A DNA stretch of 5,627 bases from an uncultured Actinomycetes bacterium. Lineage in GTDB: Bacteria > Actinomycetota > CALGFH01. The notes beneath the pieces were generated by a model. That model did no database searches. It had not been told where the DNA came from and saw nothing but the letters and a program-made list of their open reading frames with translations. The translations under genes and the position numbers were made by a program. Shown one piece after another: positions 1 to 5,627 of the stretch (positions are counted from its first letter, which is position 1; each line of letters starts with the position of its first letter). The stretch is taken from contig CALGFH010000306.1 in assembly GCA_937881255.1 (NCBI GenBank), positions 1-5,627 of the forward strand, given 5' to 3'.

Positions 1-284
1 GCAAGCCCAACCCGCTGATGATGCGCGAGGCCCTGCGGGCCATCGACGCCCACTCGGAGTCGACGGTGATGATCGGCGACCGCATGGACACCGACATCGT
101 GGCCGGGATCGAGGCCGGCCTCCAGACCATCCTGGTCCTGTCCGGCATCACCAGCCGCGACGAGGCCCAGCGGTTCCCGTTCCTGCCCTCGCGGATCGTG
201 GACTCGGTGGCCGACCTGGTCGACGGCGTGCCCGACGGGCCCGGCGACCGGGCTCAGCCGGGGGTGACGAACCCCGAGTCGTAG
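1..284 (+). CDS. HAD-IIA family phosphatase, NagD-like (C-terminal fragment)
   Basis: This is the last roughly 94 codons of a haloacid-dehalogenase-superfamily hydrolase, read from codon position 3 to the TAG at 282-284; its beginning lies outside the window. The fragment opens with (G)KPNPLMM, which carries the motif III lysine of HAD-IIA enzymes. It then shows the motif IV signature [11 protein letters not shown], whose aspartates bind the catalytic magnesium, followed by [12 protein letters not shown] and a C-terminal SVADLVD segment. These blocks follow the C-terminal end of E. coli NagD closely. The family are cytoplasmic phosphatases acting on small phosphorylated metabolites (nucleotide or sugar phosphates); the exact substrate cannot be read here, and the aspartate nucleophile and cap domain are not in view. 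A poorly conserved Pro/Gly-rich tail of about 20 residues runs antisense into the end of the neighbouring response-regulator gene. Confidence 0.9.
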   Translation, partial: KPNPLMMREALRAIDAHSESTVMIGDRMDTDIVAGIEAGLQTILVLSGITSRDEAQRFPFLPSRIVDSVADLVDGVPDGPGDRAQPGVTNPES

Positions 285-904
285 GCGGCGATCACCGCCT
301 GGGTCCGGTCGCGCGCCCGGAGCTTGGCCAGCACGTTGGCCACGTGGGTCTTGACGGTCTGCAGGCTGACCGTGAGCTGCCCGGCGATCTCGGCGTTGGA
401 CAGGCCCCTGGCCATCAGGGCCAGGACCTCGGCCTCGCGCTCGGTCAGCTGGGCGCCCTCCAGGGGCGCGGCCGCCGGGCCCGGCACACGACGGGCGGCC
501 AGGCGCCGGATGGCCGCCGGGAACAGCAGCGACTCGCCGGCCACGACCGTCCGGATGGCCTGGACGAGCTCGTCCGGGCGGGCCCGCTTGAGCAGGAAGC
601 CGCTGGCCCCGACCCGCAGGGCGTCGTACACGTGGTCGTCGTTCTCGAAGGTCGTCACGACCAGCACCTTGGGCGGGTCGGGGACGGTCTCGACCAGGTG
701 CCGGGTGGCCTGGATGCCGTCGACGGCCGGCATGCGCACGTCCATCAGCACCAGGTCGGGCCGCAGCCGCCGGGCCAGCGGGACCACCTCGGCCCCGTCG
801 GCGGCCTCGCCGGCCACGGTCAGGTCGGGCTCGGCCTCGATGATGGCCCGCAGCCCGGTCCGGATGAGGGCCTCGTCGTCGGCGATCACGATCCTGATCG
901 TCAC
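254..904 (-). CDS. LuxR/NarL-family response regulator
   Basis: This encodes a 216-residue DNA-binding response regulator, the usual length for the NarL/LuxR class. An N-terminal receiver domain (about residues 2-120) shows the acidic pair D9/D10, the phosphoacceptor D55 in LVLMDVRMP, the switch threonine T84 in VVTTF and the conserved lysine K106 in GASGFLLK. After a Pro/Ala-rich linker (about 136-150), a LuxR-type helix-turn-helix fills residues 152-210, with [20 protein letters not shown] and [19 protein letters not shown]. The start is the GTG at 904-902: it gives a receiver beginning exactly at TIRIVIADD, it overlaps the kinase stop codon as GTGA, and a GGGAG lies 7 nt upstream. A longer reading from 1087 would add about 61 residues of kinase-antiframe sequence and is not credible. 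The protein is presumably phosphorylated by the adjacent kinase; its target promoters are not known. Confidence 0.95.
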   Translation of the reverse strand: MTIRIVIADDEALIRTGLRAIIEAEPDLTVAGEAADGAEVVPLARRLRPDLVLMDVRMPAVDGIQATRHLVETVPDPPKVLVVTTFENDDHVYDALRVGASGFLLKRARPDELVQAIRTVVAGESLLFPAAIRRLAARRVPGPAAAPLEGAQLTEREAEVLALMARGLSNAEIAGQLTVSLQTVKTHVANVLAKLRARDRTQAVIAAYDSGFVTPG

Positions 905-2142
905 GGGCCGGCTCCCGGGTGCAGGGGCAGGCTGACCGCGACCCGCCAGCTGGTGCCGTCGGGACCGGCGGTCATCCGGCCGCCCAGGATGGCCACCCGC
1001 TCGCCGATCCCCCGCAGGCCGCGCCCGCCACCGGCCGGCGGGTGGCCGGCCGGACCCAGCGGGTTGGCCAGCTCCAGCTCCAGCCACTCGGCGCCGGCGG
1101 CCAGCCGCAGGGTCACCGGGACCCGCCCGGCGTGGCGCAGGGCGTTGGTCAGGCCCTCCTGGACGATCCGGTAGGCCTCCCGGGAGACGACCGCCGGGAC
1201 CCGGGCCAGGTCCCCGGCCGGCTCGGCCCGGACCTCGACCCCGGCCGCCCTGGTCTCGGCCAGCAGCCGGTCCAGGTCGGCCAGGGTCGGCTGGGGGGCG
1301 GTGGCGGCGGCGCCGTCGCGCAGCAGCCCGAGGACGTGGTCGAGGTCGTCGAGGGCGGCCCGGCTGGCGTCTTCGACCGAGGCCAGGGCGTCGCGGGCGA
1401 ACGCCGGGTCGGTGTCGAGCAGGCGGCGGGCGGCCGCGGCCTGGAGGGTGGCCACCGTGAGGGCGTGGCCGACCGAGTCGTGCAGCTCCCTGGCCAGCCG
1501 GTTGCGCTCGGCCAGCTGCCCGGCCTGGCGCTCCAGCAGGGCCAGCCGCTCGGCCGGGGAGGGGCCGAGGAAGGCCGGCGCCCAGCGGGCCAGCAGGGCC
1601 CCCAGCCCGGCCGCCAGCAGGACCAGGGCCACCAGCAGGACCAGGGCGAGCGGGATCAGCCAGGCGGTCTCCGGCCCGCCGGGCAGCGCCCAGCTCCAGA
1701 CGCCCAGGTCGAGGGAGGTGGAGGACCGGAACGGCGCCGCCGCCAGCACCACCGCCGTCGGCGGGACCACCACCGTGGCCAGCCCGACCAGCCCGCCGGC
1801 GGCCAGATGGAGCAGGAACCAGGCGGCCGTCCGCCAGCGGGCCGGTCCCGGCCGGGCCGCCGAGACCGGCGGGTCGGGGACCTCGGTGCCGAGCAGCGCC
1901 CTGACCGCCGCCGCCTCCACCTGCCGGACCCCGGGGATGCAGCCGGCCAGCAGCGGCGGGGCCAGGGCCACCACCGCCACCGCGAGCACGGCCAGCGGCG
2001 GCCAGCCGACGACCCCGGCGGCCAGCTGGCCCAGGGGCAGGAGGACGACCAGGAAGGAGAAGGCCAGGGCGCCCCCGCCGAGCAGGTACAGCCAGCGGCG
2101 GTAGGTCGCCCGGCCCGTCAGCGGGCCGAGGAGCCGTGCCAT
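901..2142 (-). CDS. NarL/DesK-type sensor histidine kinase with N-terminal membrane sensor domain
   Basis: This is a 413-residue membrane histidine kinase. Residues 12-190 resemble the 'putative sensor' domain common in actinobacterial kinases: paired hydrophobic helices at about 16-45 and 48-70, a short polar stretch, then more helices at about 105-137 and 158-187. A linker (about 197-215) leads to a HisKA_3 dimerisation domain with [12 protein letters not shown], where H221 is the phosphoacceptor. The ATPase domain has the N box [18 protein letters not shown] (N333) and a glycine box [13 protein letters not shown] near 371-383. The segment between them reads [10 protein letters not shown] rather than the usual DDG, as some NarL-type kinases do. 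The chosen start is the ATG at 2142, with AGGA 7 nt upstream. The alternative is the GTG at 2190, which overlaps the membrane-protein stop as GTGA and adds 16 residues, but it lacks a well-spaced ribosome site. Its TGA overlaps the regulator start by 4 bp, implying coupled translation. Confidence 0.93.
   Translation of the reverse strand: MARLLGPLTGRATYRRWLYLLGGGALAFSFLVVLLPLGQLAAGVVGWPPLAVLAVAVVALAPPLLAGCIPGVRQVEAAAVRALLGTEVPDPPVSAARPGPARWRTAAWFLLHLAAGGLVGLATVVVPPTAVVLAAAPFRSSTSLDLGVWSWALPGGPETAWLIPLALVLLVALVLLAAGLGALLARWAPAFLGPSPAERLALLERQAGQLAERNRLARELHDSVGHALTVATLQAAAARRLLDTDPAFARDALASVEDASRAALDDLDHVLGLLRDGAAATAPQPTLADLDRLLAETRAAGVEVRAEPAGDLARVPAVVSREAYRIVQEGLTNALRHAGRVPVTLRLAAGAEWLELELANPLGPAGHPPAGGGRGLRGIGERVAILGGRMTAGPDGTSWRVAVSLPLHPGAGP
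912..916 (-). promoter_or_regulatory. Ribosome binding site GGGAG for the response regulator
   Basis: GGGAG on the minus strand, inside the 3' end of the kinase gene, lies 7 nt before the GTG at 904. It supports this start and reinitiation at the GTGA overlap. Confidence 0.5.
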
Positions 2143-2149
2143 GGCCCGA

Positions 2150-2153
2150 TCCT
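2150..2153 (-). promoter_or_regulatory. Ribosome binding site AGGA for the histidine kinase
   Basis: AGGA on the minus strand lies 7 nt before the ATG at 2142. This favours that start over the GTG at 2190, which abuts a G-run with no proper spacing. Confidence 0.5.
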
Positions 2154-2186
2154 GCCAGAGCGGCGCCGGCGGCGCGGCCGCCACCG

Positions 2187-3329
2187 TCACCCCCGGCCGC
2201 AGCGCCGGCAGGGGCCGCGCCGCCGCAGGTGGTAGGCCAGGGTGGCCGCGCCCAGCGAGACCCCCCACAGGGGCCAGACCAGCATCGGCCCGCCCAGCCC
2301 CCAGGTGCCGGCCCCGAGCCCGAGATCGATGCCGCCGTCGGCGGCCCCGCTCCAGATGGTCAGGCTGGCCACGGTCACGGCCAGGGCGACCAGCGTGGCC
2401 GGGACGATGGCCAGCGCCGGCGGGACCCGCCGGCCGGCCAGGAACGGGACCCACCGGGGGAAGACCTCGCCCCAGCGCTGCACCAGGCCCATGGTCAGGA
2501 TCGAGCCGCCGAGGGCCATCCCGCCCAGGGTGAAGCGCCACAGCCCGACCCCCTTGGCCACGTAGTCGGCCTGGTAGGCGGCCATGAACTCGTCGGTCAC
2601 GCCCAGGGGGACGTCCAGCGCCCAGGCCAGGCGGGTGGCGGCGTACGGCAGGGGCGCGAGCACGGCCAGCCAGGTCGCCCACCGGCCCCAGCGGGGCCCG
2701 TCCCGGCGGGCGTGGCCGTCCGGCCCGGCGGTGGCGTGGCCGGCCCGGCCGCAGAAGGGGCAGGCCTGCCGGGCCTGGCGCTGGAAGGCCAGGGCGGCGG
2801 CCGCCCACAGCCCCCCGCCGACGATGGCCAGCAGCTGGTTGACGACCGGCCAGTCGAGGCTGCCGAAGCCGAACTGGAAGACCAGCGCCGGCAGGTAGCC
2901 GAGCAGCATCAGGACCCGGGCGTCGGGCACGACCAGCAGCAGGACGGCGGCGCTGGCCCAGGCGACCAGCGCGACCAGCCTCCGGGGGACCTGCCGCCCC
3001 CAGGGCCGGACCATGGCCAGGGCGGCCGCCGCCCCGGCCAGGCCGAGGGCGGCCACCACCGGCGCGCCGACCGCCGTCGGCACCCCGCCGAGCAGCGACC
3101 CGACGGCGTCGGGGTCGCCCTCGCCGAAGGGGAACCCGTCCCCGCCGAGGGCCCACCACAGCCCGAGCAGGCCGTACAGCAGCGACCAGGCCCCGGCGGC
3201 CAGGGGCGCCCACTCGGGCCACCGCCGCCACCAGCCCGGCCCGGCCGGAGGGGTCCGGGGAACCCCGGAGGGGTGCCCCGGTGGATCGGGCGCCGGCCCG
3301 TCCCGTTCGACCTCGGTGATCTGCCGCAT
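2187..3329 (-). CDS. Polytopic membrane protein with duplicated units, each ending in CxxCGR; function unknown
   Basis: This 380-residue protein is not one I can assign to a named function. A Pro-rich, probably cytoplasmic N-terminus (about 1-38) precedes roughly nine hydrophobic segments, near residues 42-62, 86-107, 117-135, 137-155, 162-183, 218-239, 264-283, 303-326 and 347-367. Two halves look alike at an offset of about 177 residues: Y52/Y229, LWWAL (57-61)/LAWAL (234-238), and [13 protein letters not shown] (107-119)/[13 protein letters not shown] (283-295). Both end the same way at an offset of 184, with LAF then CPFCGR (C190, C193) and LAY then CRRCGR (C374, C377). The four cysteines could make one shared zinc site. 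The start is the ATG at 3329, because GGAGG sits 8 nt upstream; the in-frame GTG at 3335 would be only 2 nt from it. The gene directly precedes the kinase, so a sensing or output role with that pair is plausible but inferred. Confidence 0.85.
   Translation of the reverse strand: MRQITEVERDGPAPDPPGHPSGVPRTPPAGPGWWRRWPEWAPLAAGAWSLLYGLLGLWWALGGDGFPFGEGDPDAVGSLLGGVPTAVGAPVVAALGLAGAAAALAMVRPWGRQVPRRLVALVAWASAAVLLLVVPDARVLMLLGYLPALVFQFGFGSLDWPVVNQLLAIVGGGLWAAAALAFQRQARQACPFCGRAGHATAGPDGHARRDGPRWGRWATWLAVLAPLPYAATRLAWALDVPLGVTDEFMAAYQADYVAKGVGLWRFTLGGMALGGSILTMGLVQRWGEVFPRWVPFLAGRRVPPALAIVPATLVALAVTVASLTIWSGAADGGIDLGLGAGTWGLGGPMLVWPLWGVSLGAATLAYHLRRRGPCRRCGRG
3245..3274. repeat. Short direct and inverted repeats in the 5' part of the membrane-protein gene
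   Basis: CCGGAGGGGT occurs at 3245-3254 and again at 3265-3274, a period of 20 bp. Between and overlapping them, TCCGGGG (3254-3260) and CCCCGGA (3263-3269) form a hairpin with an AA loop. The stretch encodes part of the Pro-rich N-terminal region, so codon bias for Pro/Gly/Arg may explain much of it. Confidence 0.4.
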
Positions 3330-3337
3330 CTCCACGA

Positions 3338-3342
3338 CCTCC
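3338..3342 (-). promoter_or_regulatory. Ribosome binding site GGAGG that fixes the membrane-protein start
   Basis: The minus strand reads GGAGG, then 8 nt, then ATG at 3329. The in-frame GTG at 3335 is only 2 nt away, too close to be used with this site, so the ATG is preferred. Confidence 0.7.
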
Positions 3343-3431
3343 GGTGCGTCCGGCGCCGGGCTGGCCGCCGGCGCTCGCTCCCAGCTTGGCCCGGCCGGGG
3401 GCGGCCGGCCTCCCGCCTGGGGTGGAGGTCG

Positions 3432-3449
3432 CTCCCTCCCGGGAGGGAG
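3432..3449. repeat. Perfect 18-bp palindrome between the PHP hydrolase and membrane-protein genes
   Basis: CTCCCTCCC is followed immediately by its exact reverse complement GGGAGGGAG. On the minus strand it begins 9 nt after the PHP hydrolase stop codon and lies about 100 nt before the membrane-protein start. As RNA it would form a short, very GC-rich hairpin with a minimal loop. No T-tract follows in the minus direction, so it is not a canonical intrinsic terminator. It could be a tail-less actinobacterial-type terminator, a site stabilising the mRNA end, or an operator for the downstream operon. Confidence 0.5.
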
Positions 3450-3458
3450 GCCGTCCGG

Positions 3459-4664
3459 TCAGCTGGGGCGGTCGAGCCAGAACGGGCTGGCGTAGGCGAT
3501 GGCCCGGCCCTGGCCGGCCCAGTCGCCGGTGGCCCGGGGGTCGGGCGGCTCGGCCGGGTCGGTGACCCGCAGCACCACCCAGTCGCCGTCGGCCGGGTCC
3601 AGGTCGAGCTCCAGGGAGACCAGCGGCCCGGTGGGCCCGGGCAGGGCGACCTCGAGGGCCGCGGCCTGGGCGGGCAGCCGCTCCCCGGGCCGCAGCACCT
3701 GGAGGCCGAGGCGCCGGCCCTCCCAGGCCTGGCCCCGGTCGAGGTCGACCTCGATCCGCACCGGGCCGCCGGGATGGGCCACGGCGGTGCCCATGCGGGC
3801 CCGCGCCGCCGCCCCGGCCCCGCCGCCCGCGCCGGCCAGCGAGGTCAGGGCGGCGTCCAGGCGCAGGCCCTTGACCCGGCTGGCGAAGAACCGGCGGGCG
3901 GCCAGCGCCTCCAGCACCCCGGCCCGGGTCAGCTCGCGCAGCCACAGCCCGGCCCGGCCCTTGCCGTCGGGGTGGCCCCAGTCGGGGCCGTGCTCGTCGG
4001 TCACGCCCAGCAGCCCGACCCGCCAGCCGGCGTTGAGGCACTGGTTGAGCGGCGACTCCAGGCCACGGTCGGTGTCCTTGAGCAGGTAGTCCTCGAGCTT
4101 GTTGAACAGCTCCAGGCTGACCAGGCGGTGGGCCATGGCCGGCCGGTAGCCGAAGCCGCCGAAGCGGAGCCGGCCGGTCCCGGGATGGTTGAACCCGGCC
4201 AGGCCGTCCTCGCCGCGGGTCTCCAGCCAGCGCCAGAACCGGCCCATGGTGGGGACGGTGCGCAGCGGGTCGGTGAAGCGCTCGCTGTTCCAGACGTTCA
4301 TGTGGCCGTAGGCGGCGTGCGACCACTCGAACCCGTGCAGGGCCACGAACTCCCCGTCGGCGTTGGCCGCCTCGGCCAGGTCGTTGGTCAGCCGCCAGGC
4401 CCGCCCGTCGATCCCGGTCCAGCCGGGCGCCTTGGCCAGGTCGAGGAACAGCGACGCCCAGCGGCTGTGGTCGGTCAGGGCGGCCACGTCCAGCCCGGCC
4501 GCCCGCAGCGACGGGAAGGCCAGCCGGGGGTCGCCGGCCCCGTCCGACAGCTGGGTGTGGTTGTGGAGGTCGGCGTGGGCCAGCCACCATCCCGGGAACA
4601 GCCGCGACGCCCGGCTCGTCCCCCAGGCGTCGGGCTGCTCCAGGCGTTCGGACGGCGGCCGCAT
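3459..4664 (-). CDS. CehA/McbA-like PHP-domain metallohydrolase
   Basis: This is a 401-residue PHP-superfamily protein with a likely polynuclear metal site. Candidate ligands appear in the family order: HNH in ADLHNHTQLSDG (H34, H36, D41), TDH (D65, H66), GFEWSH (E113, H116) with H121 just after, FNHPG (H160), and VTDEH (D223, H225). The catalytic region ends near residue 265. It is followed by an Ala/Gly-rich linker (about 276-290) and a beta-rich C-terminal domain finishing in AYASPFWLDR, an ending typical of CehA/McbA-type proteins. Characterised relatives cleave ester or phosphoester-type bonds, but the substrate here is unknown. No signal peptide or membrane segment is visible, so it is predicted to be cytoplasmic, although many relatives are exported. 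The ATG at 4664 is the only credible start: no in-frame start codon lies close upstream. It has no Shine-Dalgarno but has a -10-like TATCGT 6 nt upstream, suggesting a leaderless message. Confidence 0.88.
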   Translation of the reverse strand: MRPPSERLEQPDAWGTSRASRLFPGWWLAHADLHNHTQLSDGAGDPRLAFPSLRAAGLDVAALTDHSRWASLFLDLAKAPGWTGIDGRAWRLTNDLAEAANADGEFVALHGFEWSHAAYGHMNVWNSERFTDPLRTVPTMGRFWRWLETRGEDGLAGFNHPGTGRLRFGGFGYRPAMAHRLVSLELFNKLEDYLLKDTDRGLESPLNQCLNAGWRVGLLGVTDEHGPDWGHPDGKGRAGLWLRELTRAGVLEALAARRFFASRVKGLRLDAALTSLAGAGGGAGAAARARMGTAVAHPGGPVRIEVDLDRGQAWEGRRLGLQVLRPGERLPAQAAALEVALPGPTGPLVSLELDLDPADGDWVVLRVTDPAEPPDPRATGDWAGQGRAIAYASPFWLDRPS

Positions 4665-4670
4665 GCTTGA

Positions 4671-4676
4671 ACGATA
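4671..4676 (-). promoter_or_regulatory. Candidate -10 element (TATCGT) for a leaderless PHP hydrolase transcript
   Basis: On the minus strand, TATCGT fits the TANNNT pattern of actinobacterial -10 elements and ends 6 nt before the ATG at 4664. A transcript would therefore start at or next to the start codon, matching the absence of any Shine-Dalgarno. No good -35 hexamer is visible 16-18 nt upstream. It lies in one of the few locally AT-richer patches of the window. Confidence 0.45.
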
Positions 4677-4717
4677 TCGCGACCCAGCCGTTGATCCAGA
4701 CGCGTGATCTGCGCAAT

Positions 4718-5627
4718 ATGTACGGGATTGTCGCCTCTGCCCTCCCGGACCGCAGCGGGGTCGGCAACCTGCGCACCGGCCAGCCGCCCCAGCCGGTCCA
4801 GACCTTCCGGGTGGCCAGCCAGACCAAGGCGTTCGTGGCAACCATCGTGCTGCAGCTGGTCGCGGACGGCCGGGTCGGCCTCGACGCCCCGGTGAGCCGC
4901 TACCTGCCCCGGCTGCTGCCCGACGGCGACCAGGTCACCGTGCGCCAGCTGCTCAACCACACCAGCGGCCTCTACGACCCCCAGGTCGAGGTCTACCAGA
5001 CCCTCCAGGACATCTACGACCTGCGCTTCGAGCACTGGACGCCCCGGCAGGTGATGGCCCTGGCCAACGACAACGGGCGGCTGTTCCCGCCGGGCACGGC
5101 CTGGTCCTACTCCAACACCAACTACGTGGTCGCCGGCCTGCTGATCGAGCGGGTCACCGGCACCAGCATCGCCCGGCAGCTGGAGCGGCGGCTCATCCGC
5201 CCCCTGGGCCTGCGCCACACCTGGTTCCCGGCGAGCACGGCCGCCCTGCCCCCGCCGCGCCTGCACGGCTACCTGCCCCTGGACGATCAGCCACCCCTGG
5301 CCGACGCCGACATCACCCGGTTCAACCCGTCGTTCTTCTGGGCCTCGGGGGCGCTGGTGTCCAACGTCGACGACCTCGACCGGTTCTACGACGCCCTGTT
5401 CGACGGCCGCCTGCTGCCCCGCCGGCTGCTGGCCGAGATGCTGACCCGGTCGACACCGGCGCCCCCGGCGTCGGCTACGGGCTCGGGCTGGAGGTCTACA
5501 CCCTGCCCTGCGGGGCGGTCGTGGCCGGCCACACCGGCGCCCTGCCCGGCTACACTCGGGGTCGTTCCGGCTGCTCGACGACGACAAGGACGCCCGGGTG
5601 GTGGCCAGCCTGCACCCGGCCCCGGAG
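4718..5627 (+). CDS. R61-type serine DD-peptidase/beta-lactamase-family hydrolase, two frameshifts, 3'-partial
   Basis: This gene belongs to serine peptidase family S12 (D-Ala-D-Ala carboxypeptidase / class C beta-lactamase fold) and closely follows the Streptomyces R61 DD-peptidase. Counting from the ATG at 4718, the nucleophile motif is SQTK (S34, K37; nt 4817-4828) inside FRVASQTKAF. The second motif is Y131-S-N in WSYSNTNYVVAGLL, and the third is HTG at nt 5530-5538 in VVAGHTGALPGY. S34 to Y131 is 97 residues, the spacing I recall for R61 (S62 to Y159). The reading frame changes twice, near 5445 and near 5555, each time as if one C were missing; the natural homologous sequence continues in the next frame. 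The N-terminus is short: there is no signal peptide, and about six or seven residues are missing before FRVAS relative to R61. It may be a pseudogene, a sequence with errors, or an intracellular esterase-like member. The end lies beyond the window. Confidence 0.8.
   Translation, partial: MYGIVASALPDRSGVGNLRTGQPPQPVQTFRVASQTKAFVATIVLQLVADGRVGLDAPVSRYLPRLLPDGDQVTVRQLLNHTSGLYDPQVEVYQTLQDIYDLRFEHWTPRQVMALANDNGRLFPPGTAWSYSNTNYVVAGLLIERVTGTSIARQLERRLIRPLGLRHTWFPASTAALPPPRLHGYLPLDDQPPLADADITRFNPSFFWASGALVSNVDDLDRFYDALFDGRLLPRRLLAEMLTRSTPAPPASATGSGWRSTPCPAGRSWPATPAPCPATLGVVPAARRRQGRPGGGQPAPGPG
5445..5447 (+). other. Frameshift site 1 in the serine hydrolase (apparent loss of one C)
   Basis: Upstream the gene reads LLAEMLTR in one frame; downstream the homologous DTGAPGVGYGLGLEVY continues in the next frame. 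Restoring a fourth C to the CCC run gives LLAEMLTPVDTGAPG without any break. Confidence 0.75.
5551..5556 (+). other. Frameshift site 2 in the serine hydrolase (apparent loss of one C)
   Basis: AGHTGALPGY is in one frame, while FRLLDDDKDARVVASLHPAP, from 5565 to near the window end, is in the next. Changing TACACT to TACACCT restores a continuous GYTSGSFRLLDDD reading. Confidence 0.7.

Noticed and set aside
344..2235. Long plus-strand open frames at 344-1174, 919-2235 and 1301-2104
   Set aside because: They are antisense to the regulator and kinase, are biased in composition and show no motif; shadows of the GC-rich genes.
3432..3449. Canonical Rho-independent terminator
   Set aside because: The stem is strong, but no run of T follows it on the minus strand, so it is recorded only as a palindrome.
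3330..3458. A promoter for the membrane protein/kinase/regulator operon in the 129-bp gap
   Set aside because: I found no TANNNT-like -10 or -35 hexamer on the minus strand; the stretch is almost entirely G/C. A promoter may exist but cannot be supported from the sequence.
2136..4670. An 844-codon plus-strand open frame
   Set aside because: Its composition is Gly/Pro/Gln/Arg-rich with no recognisable domain, and it is antisense to two genes with clear family motifs or membrane segments.
901..4845. A continuous 1314-codon minus-strand open frame
   Set aside because: Only its last part (from 2142) is the kinase. The upstream part is low-complexity Arg/Gly/Pro/Ala sequence lying out of frame over the membrane-protein and PHP genes; frames stay open because stop codons are rare at this GC content.
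4704..4895. A 63-codon plus-strand open frame near the divergent promoter
   Set aside because: It overlaps the start of the serine hydrolase in a different frame, and its Arg/Ser/Pro-rich sequence shows no homology that I recognise.
4475..5587. A 370-codon minus-strand open frame opposite the serine hydrolase
   Set aside because: The plus strand carries the SxxK, YxN and HTG motifs; the minus reading is low-complexity and would overlap the PHP gene out of frame.

Overview
This is a very GC-rich window with strong G/C preference at third codon positions, GTG as well as ATG starts, 4-bp start/stop overlaps and one probable leaderless gene. Together with the families present (NarL/DesK-type two-component pair with an actinobacterial-style sensor, R61-type serine DD-peptidase relative), this points to a chromosomal segment of an actinobacterium, probably an uncultured soil-type lineage. 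That placement is inference. No tRNA, rRNA, CRISPR array, insertion sequence or phage gene is visible.

Layout: positions 1-284 (+) hold the C-terminal end of a NagD-like HAD-IIA phosphatase. It converges on, and overlaps by 31 bp, a four-gene minus-strand block. Read 5'->3' on the minus strand, the block is: a CehA/McbA-like PHP metallohydrolase (4664-3459); a 129-bp gap with a perfect 18-bp palindrome; a polytopic membrane protein with CxxC motifs (3329-2187); a histidine kinase (2142-901); and a LuxR/NarL-type response regulator (904-254). The last three genes are packed tightly, with a GTGA overlap at the kinase/regulator junction. They probably form one operon: membrane protein, sensor kinase, regulator. 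After a 53-bp divergent spacer, a plus-strand gene for an R61-like serine hydrolase (4718 to window end) begins. It carries two apparent single-base deletions and runs off the window.

Working model (inference): the membrane protein is encoded with the kinase and regulator and may be their accessory sensor or their output. The PHP enzyme shares the strand but may be a separate unit, with its own leaderless promoter and a palindrome after its stop codon. The most interesting observation is that the membrane protein looks like a tandem duplication of a multi-helix unit, each copy ending in a CxxCGR knuckle. The serine hydrolase is either a decaying gene or carries sequence errors.
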